DNA of 64,000 nucleotides. Source: Planctomycetes bacterium MalM25. GTDB taxonomy: Bacteria > Planctomycetota > Planctomycetia > Pirellulales > Lacipirellulaceae. The position numbers and the translations under genes are program-made. How positions within the stretch are numbered: position 1 is the stretch's first letter; every line of letters starts with the position of its first letter. The DNA is taken from positions 434,001 through 498,000 of the forward strand of contig CP036424.1 of assembly GCA_007745835.1 (NCBI GenBank). The letters are read 5' to 3'. Below the pieces are notes generated by a model. That model worked only from the letters and a program-made list of their open reading frames with translations. It did not search any database and had not been told where the DNA came from. Of the stretch, positions 57,702 to 64,000 are shown in pieces.

Positions 57702-58628
57702 ATGAAGGACAATGGAGCCGCTCACGAAGCAGGCTTTTGGGTTCCTTTCGGTAGAACGGCAAGGAACTTGGCGATCTTCTCACTCGCCTTAGTGTGGTTA
57801 GGACCGGTCTTTATCGGATCGATGCAGCGATCACTCGCTTCTACGCTCCCTGCTGGGGAGGCGATACCCGCCTGGGTGCTTTGGGCGAGGGTTGGCGTAT
57901 TCGGATTCGCCGTTATCTCAGGAGTGACGGCGGCAATCTTTGGCTTATTGTCGCTGCTGGGTCTCGGCAAATACCAGGGTAACTCTTGCCGAGCATCTGG
58001 GGTCTTTGGCTTCTTGCTTGGCGGTCTAGTTGCCGCCTCACCGTTGTTACTGTTTCCAGCGGTCGAGGCAGCGCGATTGGCGGGGCAGCGAGCCCAGGTT
58101 GAACAGCAGCTAAGCAATATCGGGATAGGCGCTCTTCAGCTGTCTTGTGCGGACGAATCGGTGATCCTGAAGAGACCCGGCCCCGAATGGACGATTGTCG
58201 ATGGTGAAGATGCCCTGAGAATCGTCCCTCACGCTTCAATCGTGGCATTGTGTCCCGTGCTTGGTCCCTATCCTATTGTCGGCTCTATTGGCGTAGATCG
58301 GTTTTCATTGGTGGACATTGGAATTAACTCAGAAGATCAGATGTTAGATTTTCTTCACGGCATGGTCGAAAGACTAATCACAGCGATCCCCGCAGCGGAC
58401 GTGAGTTCAGCAAAGATCCGTCCCGTGATGCTTGCAGGCCTGCATGCGGTTGAAGCGTCTTGGGAGGCGACTTCAAATGACGGGCGAGAGGTCATATTCC
58501 AGGCACGTTCTGTCTACTGGAACAACCATTATGTGGAAATGACGGTGATGCGTCCTACCACGATAGCTGGCCCGCAAGAAGATTGGGCACAGCGCTTTTT
58601 TGAATCGATATCTCTTGTCTCTCCTTGA
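57702..58628 (+). CDS. Membrane protein of unknown function
   Basis: 308 residues from the ATG at 57702 with AGGAG upstream. Three membrane segments near the N-terminus (ARNLAIFSLALVWLGPVFIGS, VFGFAVISGVTAAIFGLLSLLGLG, FLLGGLVAASPLLLFPAVEAA), then a soluble C-terminal domain of about 190 residues (EAARLAGQRAQVEQQLSNIGIGALQLSC...). The N-terminal pattern resembles type-IV-pilus-like or DUF4190-like membrane domains in other planctomycetes, but I do not recognise it firmly. Confidence 0.7.
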   Translation: MKDNGAAHEAGFWVPFGRTARNLAIFSLALVWLGPVFIGSMQRSLASTLPAGEAIPAWVLWARVGVFGFAVISGVTAAIFGLLSLLGLGKYQGNSCRASGVFGFLLGGLVAASPLLLFPAVEAARLAGQRAQVEQQLSNIGIGALQLSCADESVILKRPGPEWTIVDGEDALRIVPHASIVALCPVLGPYPIVGSIGVDRFSLVDIGINSEDQMLDFLHGMVERLITAIPAADVSSAKIRPVMLAGLHAVEASWEATSNDGREVIFQARSVYWNNHYVEMTVMRPTTIAGPQEDWAQRFFESISLVSP

Positions 58629-58714
58629 CTCAAGATCACAAGTGTCGGCTTCACGCACCCCGCTGGAATGGAATGGGCCTAGCACTACACGTGTGTCACA
58701 CTGGAAGAGAAATC

Positions 58715-58830
58715 GTGGCCAAGTCAACCAAAATTCTTGGCCACGTGCGCGATCCCGAATTGTTTGAAACCACCCCCGACCATTCGGCCGATTCAGAGCC
58801 GAAACGGGTGGTTCGCTTCCAACAATTCGG
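58715..58830. terminator. Two nested palindromes between convergent genes
   Basis: GTGGCCAAG...CTTGGCCAC (58715-58744), then CCGAATTGTT..GAAACCACCC paired with GGGTGGTTCGCTTCCAACAATTCGG (58755-58830). A bidirectional terminator or a small palindromic element between the genes ending at 58628 and 58839. Confidence 0.6.
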
Positions 58831-58838
58831 CCCGCCGC

Positions 58839-61100
58839 TCACTCGCCGTCGGGGTTGAGCGGCGTGGCGCCGAGGAGGCGCTTGTATTCGCCATTGGTCC
58901 ACCGCGCCAGGTCGGCCTTGTACCACTTGCTGAAGCGGTTCTCGCTCGGCCCGCCGGGCAGGTTGGTCCACGCCTCGTCGGTCGCCAGGTCGGCGACAAA
59001 GTGGTAGCTCGGCGCGAAGGTCGACTCGCGGCGGGCGGTCGCCTTCAGGTGCCCCTGGAAGAGGGTCGCGTGGCAGCCCGGCATGGCGGCCTTGGCCGTT
59101 TGGAAGCCCAGCAGCCGGCCGGTGGTCGTCTGGCCCTGGGCGCCACCAAAAAAACGATCCGTGAAGTGGAACGAGTTGACCTGGCTCCATTTCTTGGGCT
59201 TCTCCGCCGCGGCCCGGTCGGCGGCCCGGCGGATCATCTCGCCCTTGTCACGCTGCCGCCACCAGCTGCTGGTGACCTTGGGCAAGGTGCGGTCGATCGC
59301 GGTGAGCACCAGCGCCGAGTACCCGATGCGGGTCGCCAGGTAGATCATGCGCCGCTGGCCGATGCCTCGCTCGTGGCCGAAGACCTCTAGCAGCACGTGC
59401 CGGTAGAAGGCCATGAACAGCGCGGCGCCCTCGCTCTGCGGGTCGAAGCAGCGGTCCCATTCGCCGAGCCGCTGCTTCAGCGGGTGGAAGTCAGGCAGGT
59501 GGGCCAGCAGGACGGGCAGCAGGTCGCGGGCGTGGGTGCTGTAGACGTCGTACTGCAGCGCCTGCATGTCCTCGACGGTCGCGTTGGGCAGCTCGGTGAG
59601 GCGCTCGTCGATCCGCCGGCGGCGGTAGTCGTGCAGGCCGTGCGAGTGCAGCGGGGCGCCATCGGCTTGGTACGCCTCCTCGTTGGCCGAGGCGACGAAG
59701 CCCCGCGGCGGGTCGAACTCGCCGGGGAGGCGCTCCGCGGGGACGACGCCCTGCCAGTGCTGCGCCTCATCCCAAGCGGGCACGGGCACGAGCCCCGACG
59801 CCTTGCCCCGCAGCGGGAGCCAGCCGCTCGCCTGCTTCGCGATGTGCCCCTGGCTGTCGGCCATCACCCACACGAGCGACGGGTGGGGCGAGTTCCGGAC
59901 GACCTCGGCGGCCGCTTCAGCGGACGGGGCGCCGATCACGTCGAGCCACGTGCCGATCGATTTGCCCCCGCCCGGCCGCGAGCCGACCCAGGCGACCGAG
60001 AGGTGCTTGCCCTCCTCTTGGGGCGGCTCGGTCAGGACGCCGACCTCGTTCTCGTAGACCAGCTCCTCGATCGGCTCGGCGCCCTTGCGGCCGACGCGCT
60101 CGAGGCGCGGCTGGTAGTCGCGCCAGTCGTCGCCCCGCCGGTACTGCCACACGCCCTCGGCATCGGCATCGGGCCCATCCTCTCCGGGTTTGCGGCGGAC
60201 GTCCTCGATGAAGTGATCGCTCGTGTTCGCGTGCATGTAAGTGACGCCCCAAGCGAGGCGCGACGTCCGACCGACCGCCATCAGCGGGCAGCCGGGCAGC
60301 GTGGCGCCGAGGGCGTACTCGGGCCGGCCCTCGGGCGTCTTCCAGTGCAGCACGGTCTCGCACCAGATGGCGGGAAGGCGGTTCACTTCGAGGTGCGGGT
60401 CGGAGGCGAGCAGCGCCGCGCCGGTCGCGCTGCGCGACGGCGCCACCGCCCAGGCGTTGCTGCCGGCCAGCCGGGGCAGGTCGGCGAGCAGCTCGAGCGC
60501 GTCGTCCGACATCTGCTTGGCGAATTTCACTTCGCGGAGCGGCTCGAAGTCGACGCCGTCGAGATAGGGGCTGAACAGCTCGCGGAGCCGCTCGTCCTCG
60601 ATGCCGAGCTGGATCAGCTCAAGGATGACCCGCTCCGCCTCCTGCTCGCCGACCGCCAGGCCGGCGAAGGAGAGCAGGTTGCCGATGAGCATCACCGCTT
60701 CGGGCGTCCACGGCTCGGGCTTGAAGCCGACCGCCCACATGGGGAGCGTGCGGCCGATCTCCTCGAGCCCGTCGTTCACGCCCCGGCAGTACCACTCGAG
60801 CTGCTCCAGGATGCGGGGCGACAGCATGCCGACCTCTTCGCTCAGCCGCAGATGGACGCCCGTGCGGCGGAGGAAACGGTCGACCTCCAGCATCTGCGGC
60901 CGGTTCGCGATCAGCTCCGCCCCCCGCCCCGCGGCGACGGTGCTGGCGAAGTGCATCTGCGTGGGCCGATCGAGCGCGTGCAGGTAACCCAGCGCGTAGA
61001 CCGCTTCGAGCCACGAACCGCAGGTCGCGTGGGGGACCCCCGCCGCGTCCCGATGGGCGGTAAAATCGACGCGCGACGCCTTGAGTTCCAGCGGTTCCAT
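58839..61100 (-). CDS. Penicillin acylase family (S45) N-terminal nucleophile hydrolase
   Basis: 753 residues from the ATG at 61100, no signal peptide. The maturation site is AGSNAW with the nucleophile Ser214 (after Gly213), followed by APSRSATGAALLASDPHL, the S45 start of the beta chain; N-terminal alpha-chain motifs include AVYALGYLHALDRPTQM. The enzyme would be cut into alpha and beta chains and hydrolyse amide bonds of acyl side chains, such as quorum-sensing lactones or beta-lactam-like compounds; substrate unknown. Lack of a leader is atypical for periplasmic members. Confidence 0.9.
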   Translation of the reverse strand: MEPLELKASRVDFTAHRDAAGVPHATCGSWLEAVYALGYLHALDRPTQMHFASTVAAGRGAELIANRPQMLEVDRFLRRTGVHLRLSEEVGMLSPRILEQLEWYCRGVNDGLEEIGRTLPMWAVGFKPEPWTPEAVMLIGNLLSFAGLAVGEQEAERVILELIQLGIEDERLRELFSPYLDGVDFEPLREVKFAKQMSDDALELLADLPRLAGSNAWAVAPSRSATGAALLASDPHLEVNRLPAIWCETVLHWKTPEGRPEYALGATLPGCPLMAVGRTSRLAWGVTYMHANTSDHFIEDVRRKPGEDGPDADAEGVWQYRRGDDWRDYQPRLERVGRKGAEPIEELVYENEVGVLTEPPQEEGKHLSVAWVGSRPGGGKSIGTWLDVIGAPSAEAAAEVVRNSPHPSLVWVMADSQGHIAKQASGWLPLRGKASGLVPVPAWDEAQHWQGVVPAERLPGEFDPPRGFVASANEEAYQADGAPLHSHGLHDYRRRRIDERLTELPNATVEDMQALQYDVYSTHARDLLPVLLAHLPDFHPLKQRLGEWDRCFDPQSEGAALFMAFYRHVLLEVFGHERGIGQRRMIYLATRIGYSALVLTAIDRTLPKVTSSWWRQRDKGEMIRRAADRAAAEKPKKWSQVNSFHFTDRFFGGAQGQTTTGRLLGFQTAKAAMPGCHATLFQGHLKATARRESTFAPSYHFVADLATDEAWTNLPGGPSENRFSKWYKADLARWTNGEYKRLLGATPLNPDGE

Positions 61101-61249
61101 GCGGGAGAGTTTAGGGGCTGGCCGGGGTTTGAACCACTGAGGCACGGAGAGCACCGAGGAGGCTGCCGATGGGAGCTTGGGGTGTTACGGTCTACATGAG
61201 CGACTAAGTTGATCTTCCTCCGTGCTCTCTGTGGCTCCGTGGTTAATCA

Positions 61250-62182
61250 ATGAAGCACCCGAGAGCCCTGCCGTTTCTCGCCCCCTGGATCGTGGGATTC
61301 CTGGCGCTGACGGTCTGGCCCTTCGCGGCGTCGCTGTGGTGGAGCTTCACTCGCTACGACCTGCTGTCGCGGCCGACTTGGGTCGGCTGGCGGAACTACG
61401 AGCGGCTCGCCGAGGAGCTGTGGACCGGCGGGCCGTTCGGGCGGGCGCTGTGGAACACCTTCTACTACGCTGCGGTGAGCGTGCCGCTCTCGGTGGCGCT
61501 GGGCGTCGGGTTGGCGGTGCTGCTGAGCCAGAAGGTCCGCGGCGTGGGGGTGTATCGGACGCTCTGGTACCTGCCGTCGGTCGTGCCCGTGGTGGCGTCG
61601 TCGATCCTGTGGATGGGGCTGCTCGACCCGCAGGCGGGGCTTGTGAATCACCTGCTGGGCGAGGCGCTCGGCCTGCCGGCACAGGGCTGGCTCAACAGCA
61701 CGAGCGAAGCGGCCTACCCGCCGAGCTGGCCCGCCGACTCGCCCGGGCGGTGGTTCGGCTCGAAGGACGCGCTGGTGCTGATGGCCCTGTGGGGCGTGGG
61801 CAACTTCGTCGTCATCTACACCGCGGCAATCGGTGACATCCCCGAGTCGCTCTACGAAGCGGCCCGCCTCGACGGCGCCGGGCCGTTGCGTCGGTTCTGG
61901 TCGATCACCCTGCCGATGCTCTCGCCGGTGGTCTTCTTCAACCTGGTGATGGGCCTGATCCAGTCGGTGCAGGCGTTCACGCAGGTCTACCTCGTGAGCG
62001 ACGGCGTCGGCGACCCGGCCGGTTCGACGCTGATGCTCTCGCTGCACCTCTTCTTGGTCGCCTTCCGGGACCTGGAGATCGGCTACGCCTCGGCGATGGC
62101 GTGGGGGCTGTTCGCGATCGTGGTCGCCGTGACCGTGGTTCTCTTCCAGACCTCGCGCCGGTGGGTCCACTACCGCGGGTAG
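61250..62182 (+). CDS. Sugar ABC transporter permease (MalF/UgpA type), orphan
   Basis: 310 residues with six membrane segments. The EAA loop motif EAARLDGAGPLRRFWSITLPML identifies the ABC importer permease family (contact site for the ATPase). No solute-binding, second permease or ATPase gene neighbours it: after the stop there is a palindromic repeat and then an unrelated gene. Either the rest of the system is elsewhere or the gene is a stranded remnant. Confidence 0.9.
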   Translation: MKHPRALPFLAPWIVGFLALTVWPFAASLWWSFTRYDLLSRPTWVGWRNYERLAEELWTGGPFGRALWNTFYYAAVSVPLSVALGVGLAVLLSQKVRGVGVYRTLWYLPSVVPVVASSILWMGLLDPQAGLVNHLLGEALGLPAQGWLNSTSEAAYPPSWPADSPGRWFGSKDALVLMALWGVGNFVVIYTAAIGDIPESLYEAARLDGAGPLRRFWSITLPMLSPVVFFNLVMGLIQSVQAFTQVYLVSDGVGDPAGSTLMLSLHLFLVAFRDLEIGYASAMAWGLFAIVVAVTVVLFQTSRRWVHYRG

Positions 62183-62511
62183 GCTGCGGGGGCTGTAGGA
62201 GGCGTCTCCGACGCCGATTTCGGTATGCCAGCCGAGGCGGCTCAAGACCCGGTATGGCGTCGGGAGACGCCTCCCGCATGTGCATCAAATTGACACCTAA
62301 GGACCCAAGGTGGAATCAATTAGATGTCATTCTGGCGAGCCTTCGCGGTGTGATGATAGCCAAGAGAACGGCGTAAACGTCTGTTTTCAATGGGTTTAGG
62401 TTCGCCAGACGGCGGTGCTGGCACGCGGGTCGCTATCTAGGGAAATCGAAGCCGGCGAGTGAGCCCGGCGACCGAGTCCTCCCGACAGCCTCCCACCTGC
62501 GAGACCCCGCC
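62183..62511. repeat. 329-bp intergenic region with a REP-like palindrome (62198-62275)
   Basis: GGAGGCGTCTCCGACGCC and GGCGTCGGGAGACGCCTCCC are inverted copies (one extra G) around a short GC-rich centre, the same type as at 49531-49600. It follows the ABC permease stop. No gene is visible in the rest. Confidence 0.55.
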
Positions 62512-63438
62512 ATGATCCGCTCGACCCTGACCGCCACGCTCGTCGCCGCCGTGGCCCTCTCCGTTGGCTCCGATGCCCAAGCCGGCAAGTCGTTCGGCAT
62601 CAACCTGGGCGGCGTGAAGATCGGCAACGCCGGCCGCGGCGGCCGCTCGCCACACGTCTCGATCGGCGGCGGCGCCGTGAAGATCGGCATGCCCGGCCAC
62701 CACAAGCCGATCGTGATCAAGCCGCCCGTCCACAAGCCGCCGATCGTCATCGCCCCGCGTCCGCCGATCGTTAAGCCGCCCATCGTCATCCGGCCGAAGC
62801 CGCCGATCGTGTGCCCGCCGAAGCGGCCGATCCACCCCCCGATCCACCCCCCGATCCACCCCCCGATCCACCCCCCGATCCACCCCCCGATTGTCATCCG
62901 GCCGAAGCCCCCGATCGTTTGCCCCAAGCCGCCAATCGTGATCCATCCGCCGAAGCCTCCGATCGTGTGCCCTCCGCCGGTGATCACCCCGCCGCCCGTC
63001 ATCGAGCCGCCCGTCGTGGTCTGCCCGCCGAAGCCGTGTGGTTGCACGCACCACTGCACCTGCAAGCCGGCCGTTCCGACCTACGCCTGGTACTTCGGGA
63101 TCTCGCTGGAGCGGGTGCAGACGAACTTCGGCGTCGGGCTCCGTGTCACCTCGGTCACGCCGGGCGGTCCGTCGCAGCAGTACGGCCTGAAGCCGGGCGA
63201 CGTCCTCTTGGTCGCCGGCGCCGTGAACCTGTCGCAAGCGATCTCCAACACGCACGGCGTCGAGTTGGTTCAGTCGGCGGTGACGCCCGAAGGGAGCGTG
63301 CAGTTCACGATGCTCGACGGCTCGACGGGCATGCTCGCGAACCTGGCGATGGCCCCCACGCCGCTGGGCGCCCCGGCGCCGACGCCGACCGGAGGCCCGG
63401 TCGCGTTGAACCCGGCCCAGCCGACCTCGACGCTCTGA
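62512..63438 (+). CDS. Secreted Pro/Ile-repeat protein with PDZ-like domain
   Basis: 308 residues with a signal peptide (TLTATLVAAVALSVGSDAQA). Residues about 65-165 are low complexity: many PPIVIxPKPPIVCPPK-type repeats and five consecutive IHPP units (62831-62890), encoded by tandem 12-bp repeats. A Cys cluster (CPPKPCGCTHHCTC) follows, then a PDZ-like domain (GVGLRVTSVTPGGPSQQYGLKPGDVLLVAGAV). Possibly a cell-surface or stalk protein. The 12-bp repeats could vary in copy number. Confidence 0.75.
   Translation: MIRSTLTATLVAAVALSVGSDAQAGKSFGINLGGVKIGNAGRGGRSPHVSIGGGAVKIGMPGHHKPIVIKPPVHKPPIVIAPRPPIVKPPIVIRPKPPIVCPPKRPIHPPIHPPIHPPIHPPIHPPIVIRPKPPIVCPKPPIVIHPPKPPIVCPPPVITPPPVIEPPVVVCPPKPCGCTHHCTCKPAVPTYAWYFGISLERVQTNFGVGLRVTSVTPGGPSQQYGLKPGDVLLVAGAVNLSQAISNTHGVELVQSAVTPEGSVQFTMLDGSTGMLANLAMAPTPLGAPAPTPTGGPVALNPAQPTSTL
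62831..62890 (+). repeat. 12-bp tandem repeat, five copies
   Basis: Unit CCACCCCCCGAT, five copies in a row inside the 62512 gene, giving the repeated Ile-His-Pro-Pro peptide. In-frame, so length changes would alter only the number of repeat units. Confidence 0.85.
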
Positions 63439-63462
63439 GCCGTCTGGTCGGATTCCCTAAAG

Positions 63463-63499
63463 AAAGCGGGCGATCGAGTCTGACTCGATCGCCCGCTTT
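63463..63499. terminator. Bidirectional terminator after the 62512 gene
   Basis: AAAGCGGGCGATCGAGT, loop CTG, ACTCGATCGCCCGCTTT: a perfect 17-bp inverted repeat with A- and T-runs at its ends, between the plus gene and the convergent minus gene. Confidence 0.85.
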
Positions 63500-63526
63500 G
63501 TTTCTAGGCAGGTTGTCGCGCGTGAA

Positions 63527-64000
63527 CTATTCGAAGACGACTTCCCCTCCGTCCCGCGTCGCTTGCGAACGCCAAACGGTCAGGTCGATGTCGCTCGAAA
63601 TCGACTGCACCGAGCCGTCCATCATGGCCGCGTTGACGACTCCGCCCGAGTGATAGCTGCGCGAGGTGACCGCCGCATAGGTCGGCGCCGCGCTCTCATC
63701 GTAAGTTGGTTCGGAGGTCGCTTCGTGGTTGGTGCTCACGCGACGGTTGTTGAAGTCCGAGTCGACTTCGTTACCGGCGATCATGCAGAGCACTTCCGTG
63801 TTGGGCGTGAAGGTGGCCGTGAAGCCCGCTTGGTGAACGCGGCCATCGATCCACTCGGTGTGGCCCGAATCGGCTTTCTCGTTGCCTCCGAATGAGCAAA
63901 TGGCTTGCGGGTCGGTCGGCGCCGTGGCGGGAGCGCTGTCGCCATCACGTTTGTAGGGCATCCACGCTTTGACCTCCGAGATCATGAGCGTCTTGCTCAG
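63527..64000 (-). CDS. DUF1559 protein, C-terminal part (runs off the window)
   Basis: The frame is open through base 64000, so the start is outside. The end reads SRSYHSGGVVNAAMMDGSVQSISSDIDLTVWRSQATRDGGEVV, the same DUF1559 C-terminus as in the 36629 gene (H-x-GGVN, DGSV, W...). The N-terminal pilin-like signal would lie beyond the window. It is convergent to the repeat protein and shares the bidirectional terminator. Confidence 0.9.
   Translation of the reverse strand: MSKTLMISEVKAWMPYKRDGDSAPATAPTDPQAICSFGGNEKADSGHTEWIDGRVHQAGFTATFTPNTEVLCMIAGNEVDSDFNNRRVSTNHEATSEPTYDESAAPTYAAVTSRSYHSGGVVNAAMMDGSVQSISSDIDLTVWRSQATRDGGEVVFE

Noticed and set aside
62831..62890. Tandem repeats as a possible CRISPR array
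   Set aside because: Unit is 12 bp with no spacers, lies inside an open frame, and no cas genes are present.

Overview
The window looks like a chromosomal segment of a planctomycete, most likely of the Pirellulales. The markers are secreted proteins with PEP-CTERM-like tails ending in basic residues, dockerin-like repeats of the form GDxNxDGxVDAADYTVWRD, DUF1559 pseudopilin-like proteins, a DUF1580 protein, a TIGR02989-like sigma factor followed by a FecR-type protein, and high GC. No 16S rRNA gene or other marker allows a firmer placement.

Region 1 (351-30228) is an integrated element of about 30 kb. It starts inside a tRNA-Gly(CCC) gene at 321-392. A 49-bp stretch running from the anticodon loop past the 3' end of that tRNA (351-399) recurs without mismatch at 30180-30228, and a tyrosine integrase gene lies directly next to the tRNA. 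Integrase, a winged-helix-like protein and DUF1580 sit at the left end and a small hypothetical gene at the right end. I see no relaxase or conjugation genes. The cargo falls into blocks: (a) HupE/UreJ, TPR, DUF4331, DUF4394 and DUF4864 proteins with an ECF sigma/anti-sigma pair (3454-10032); (b) molybdenum cofactor genes mobB and moaA-moaD-moaE; (c) a nitric-oxide stress block: Rrf2 regulator, a frameshifted DGC-domain gene, and ric; (d) a periplasmic nitrate reductase operon napD-napA-tetraheme 'napB'-napF-orf102, divergent from a tetraheme cytochrome/ferredoxin/NrfD module that probably replaces NapC as quinol dehydrogenase; (e) a radical SAM/SPASM-hemY-ywiC-cupin operon, plus nitronate monooxygenase and TauE/SafE genes. 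Together these amount to a transferable nitrate-respiration kit: reductase, electron feed, cofactor supply, a haem enzyme and NO protection. No nitrite reductase is visible.

Region 2 (30229-48694) resumes the host chromosome. It carries secreted PEP-CTERM/dockerin proteins (a PKD-like protein, a pectate-lyase-like beta-helix protein and others), a DUF1559 protein, a lipoprotein, a sigma factor with an overlapping FecR-like protein, a GH2 beta-galactosidase, two Gfo/Idh/MocA oxidoreductases and a TIM-barrel isomerase. It reads as a plant- or algal-polysaccharide (galactan/pectin-type) utilisation locus with sigma/FecR regulation. An IS3 transposase remnant lies at about 32475-32712.

Region 3 (48795-64000) is mixed: a hypothetical protein, a small membrane protein, a ZIP metal transporter, two tandem paralogous PEP-CTERM proteins, a PDZ protein, groES-groEL, a short Val/Arg-rich secreted protein, a membrane protein, a penicillin-acylase-family hydrolase, an orphan sugar-ABC permease, a proline-repeat PDZ protein and the 3' part of a second DUF1559 gene. 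Several strong intrinsic terminators and palindromic intergenic repeats punctuate it.
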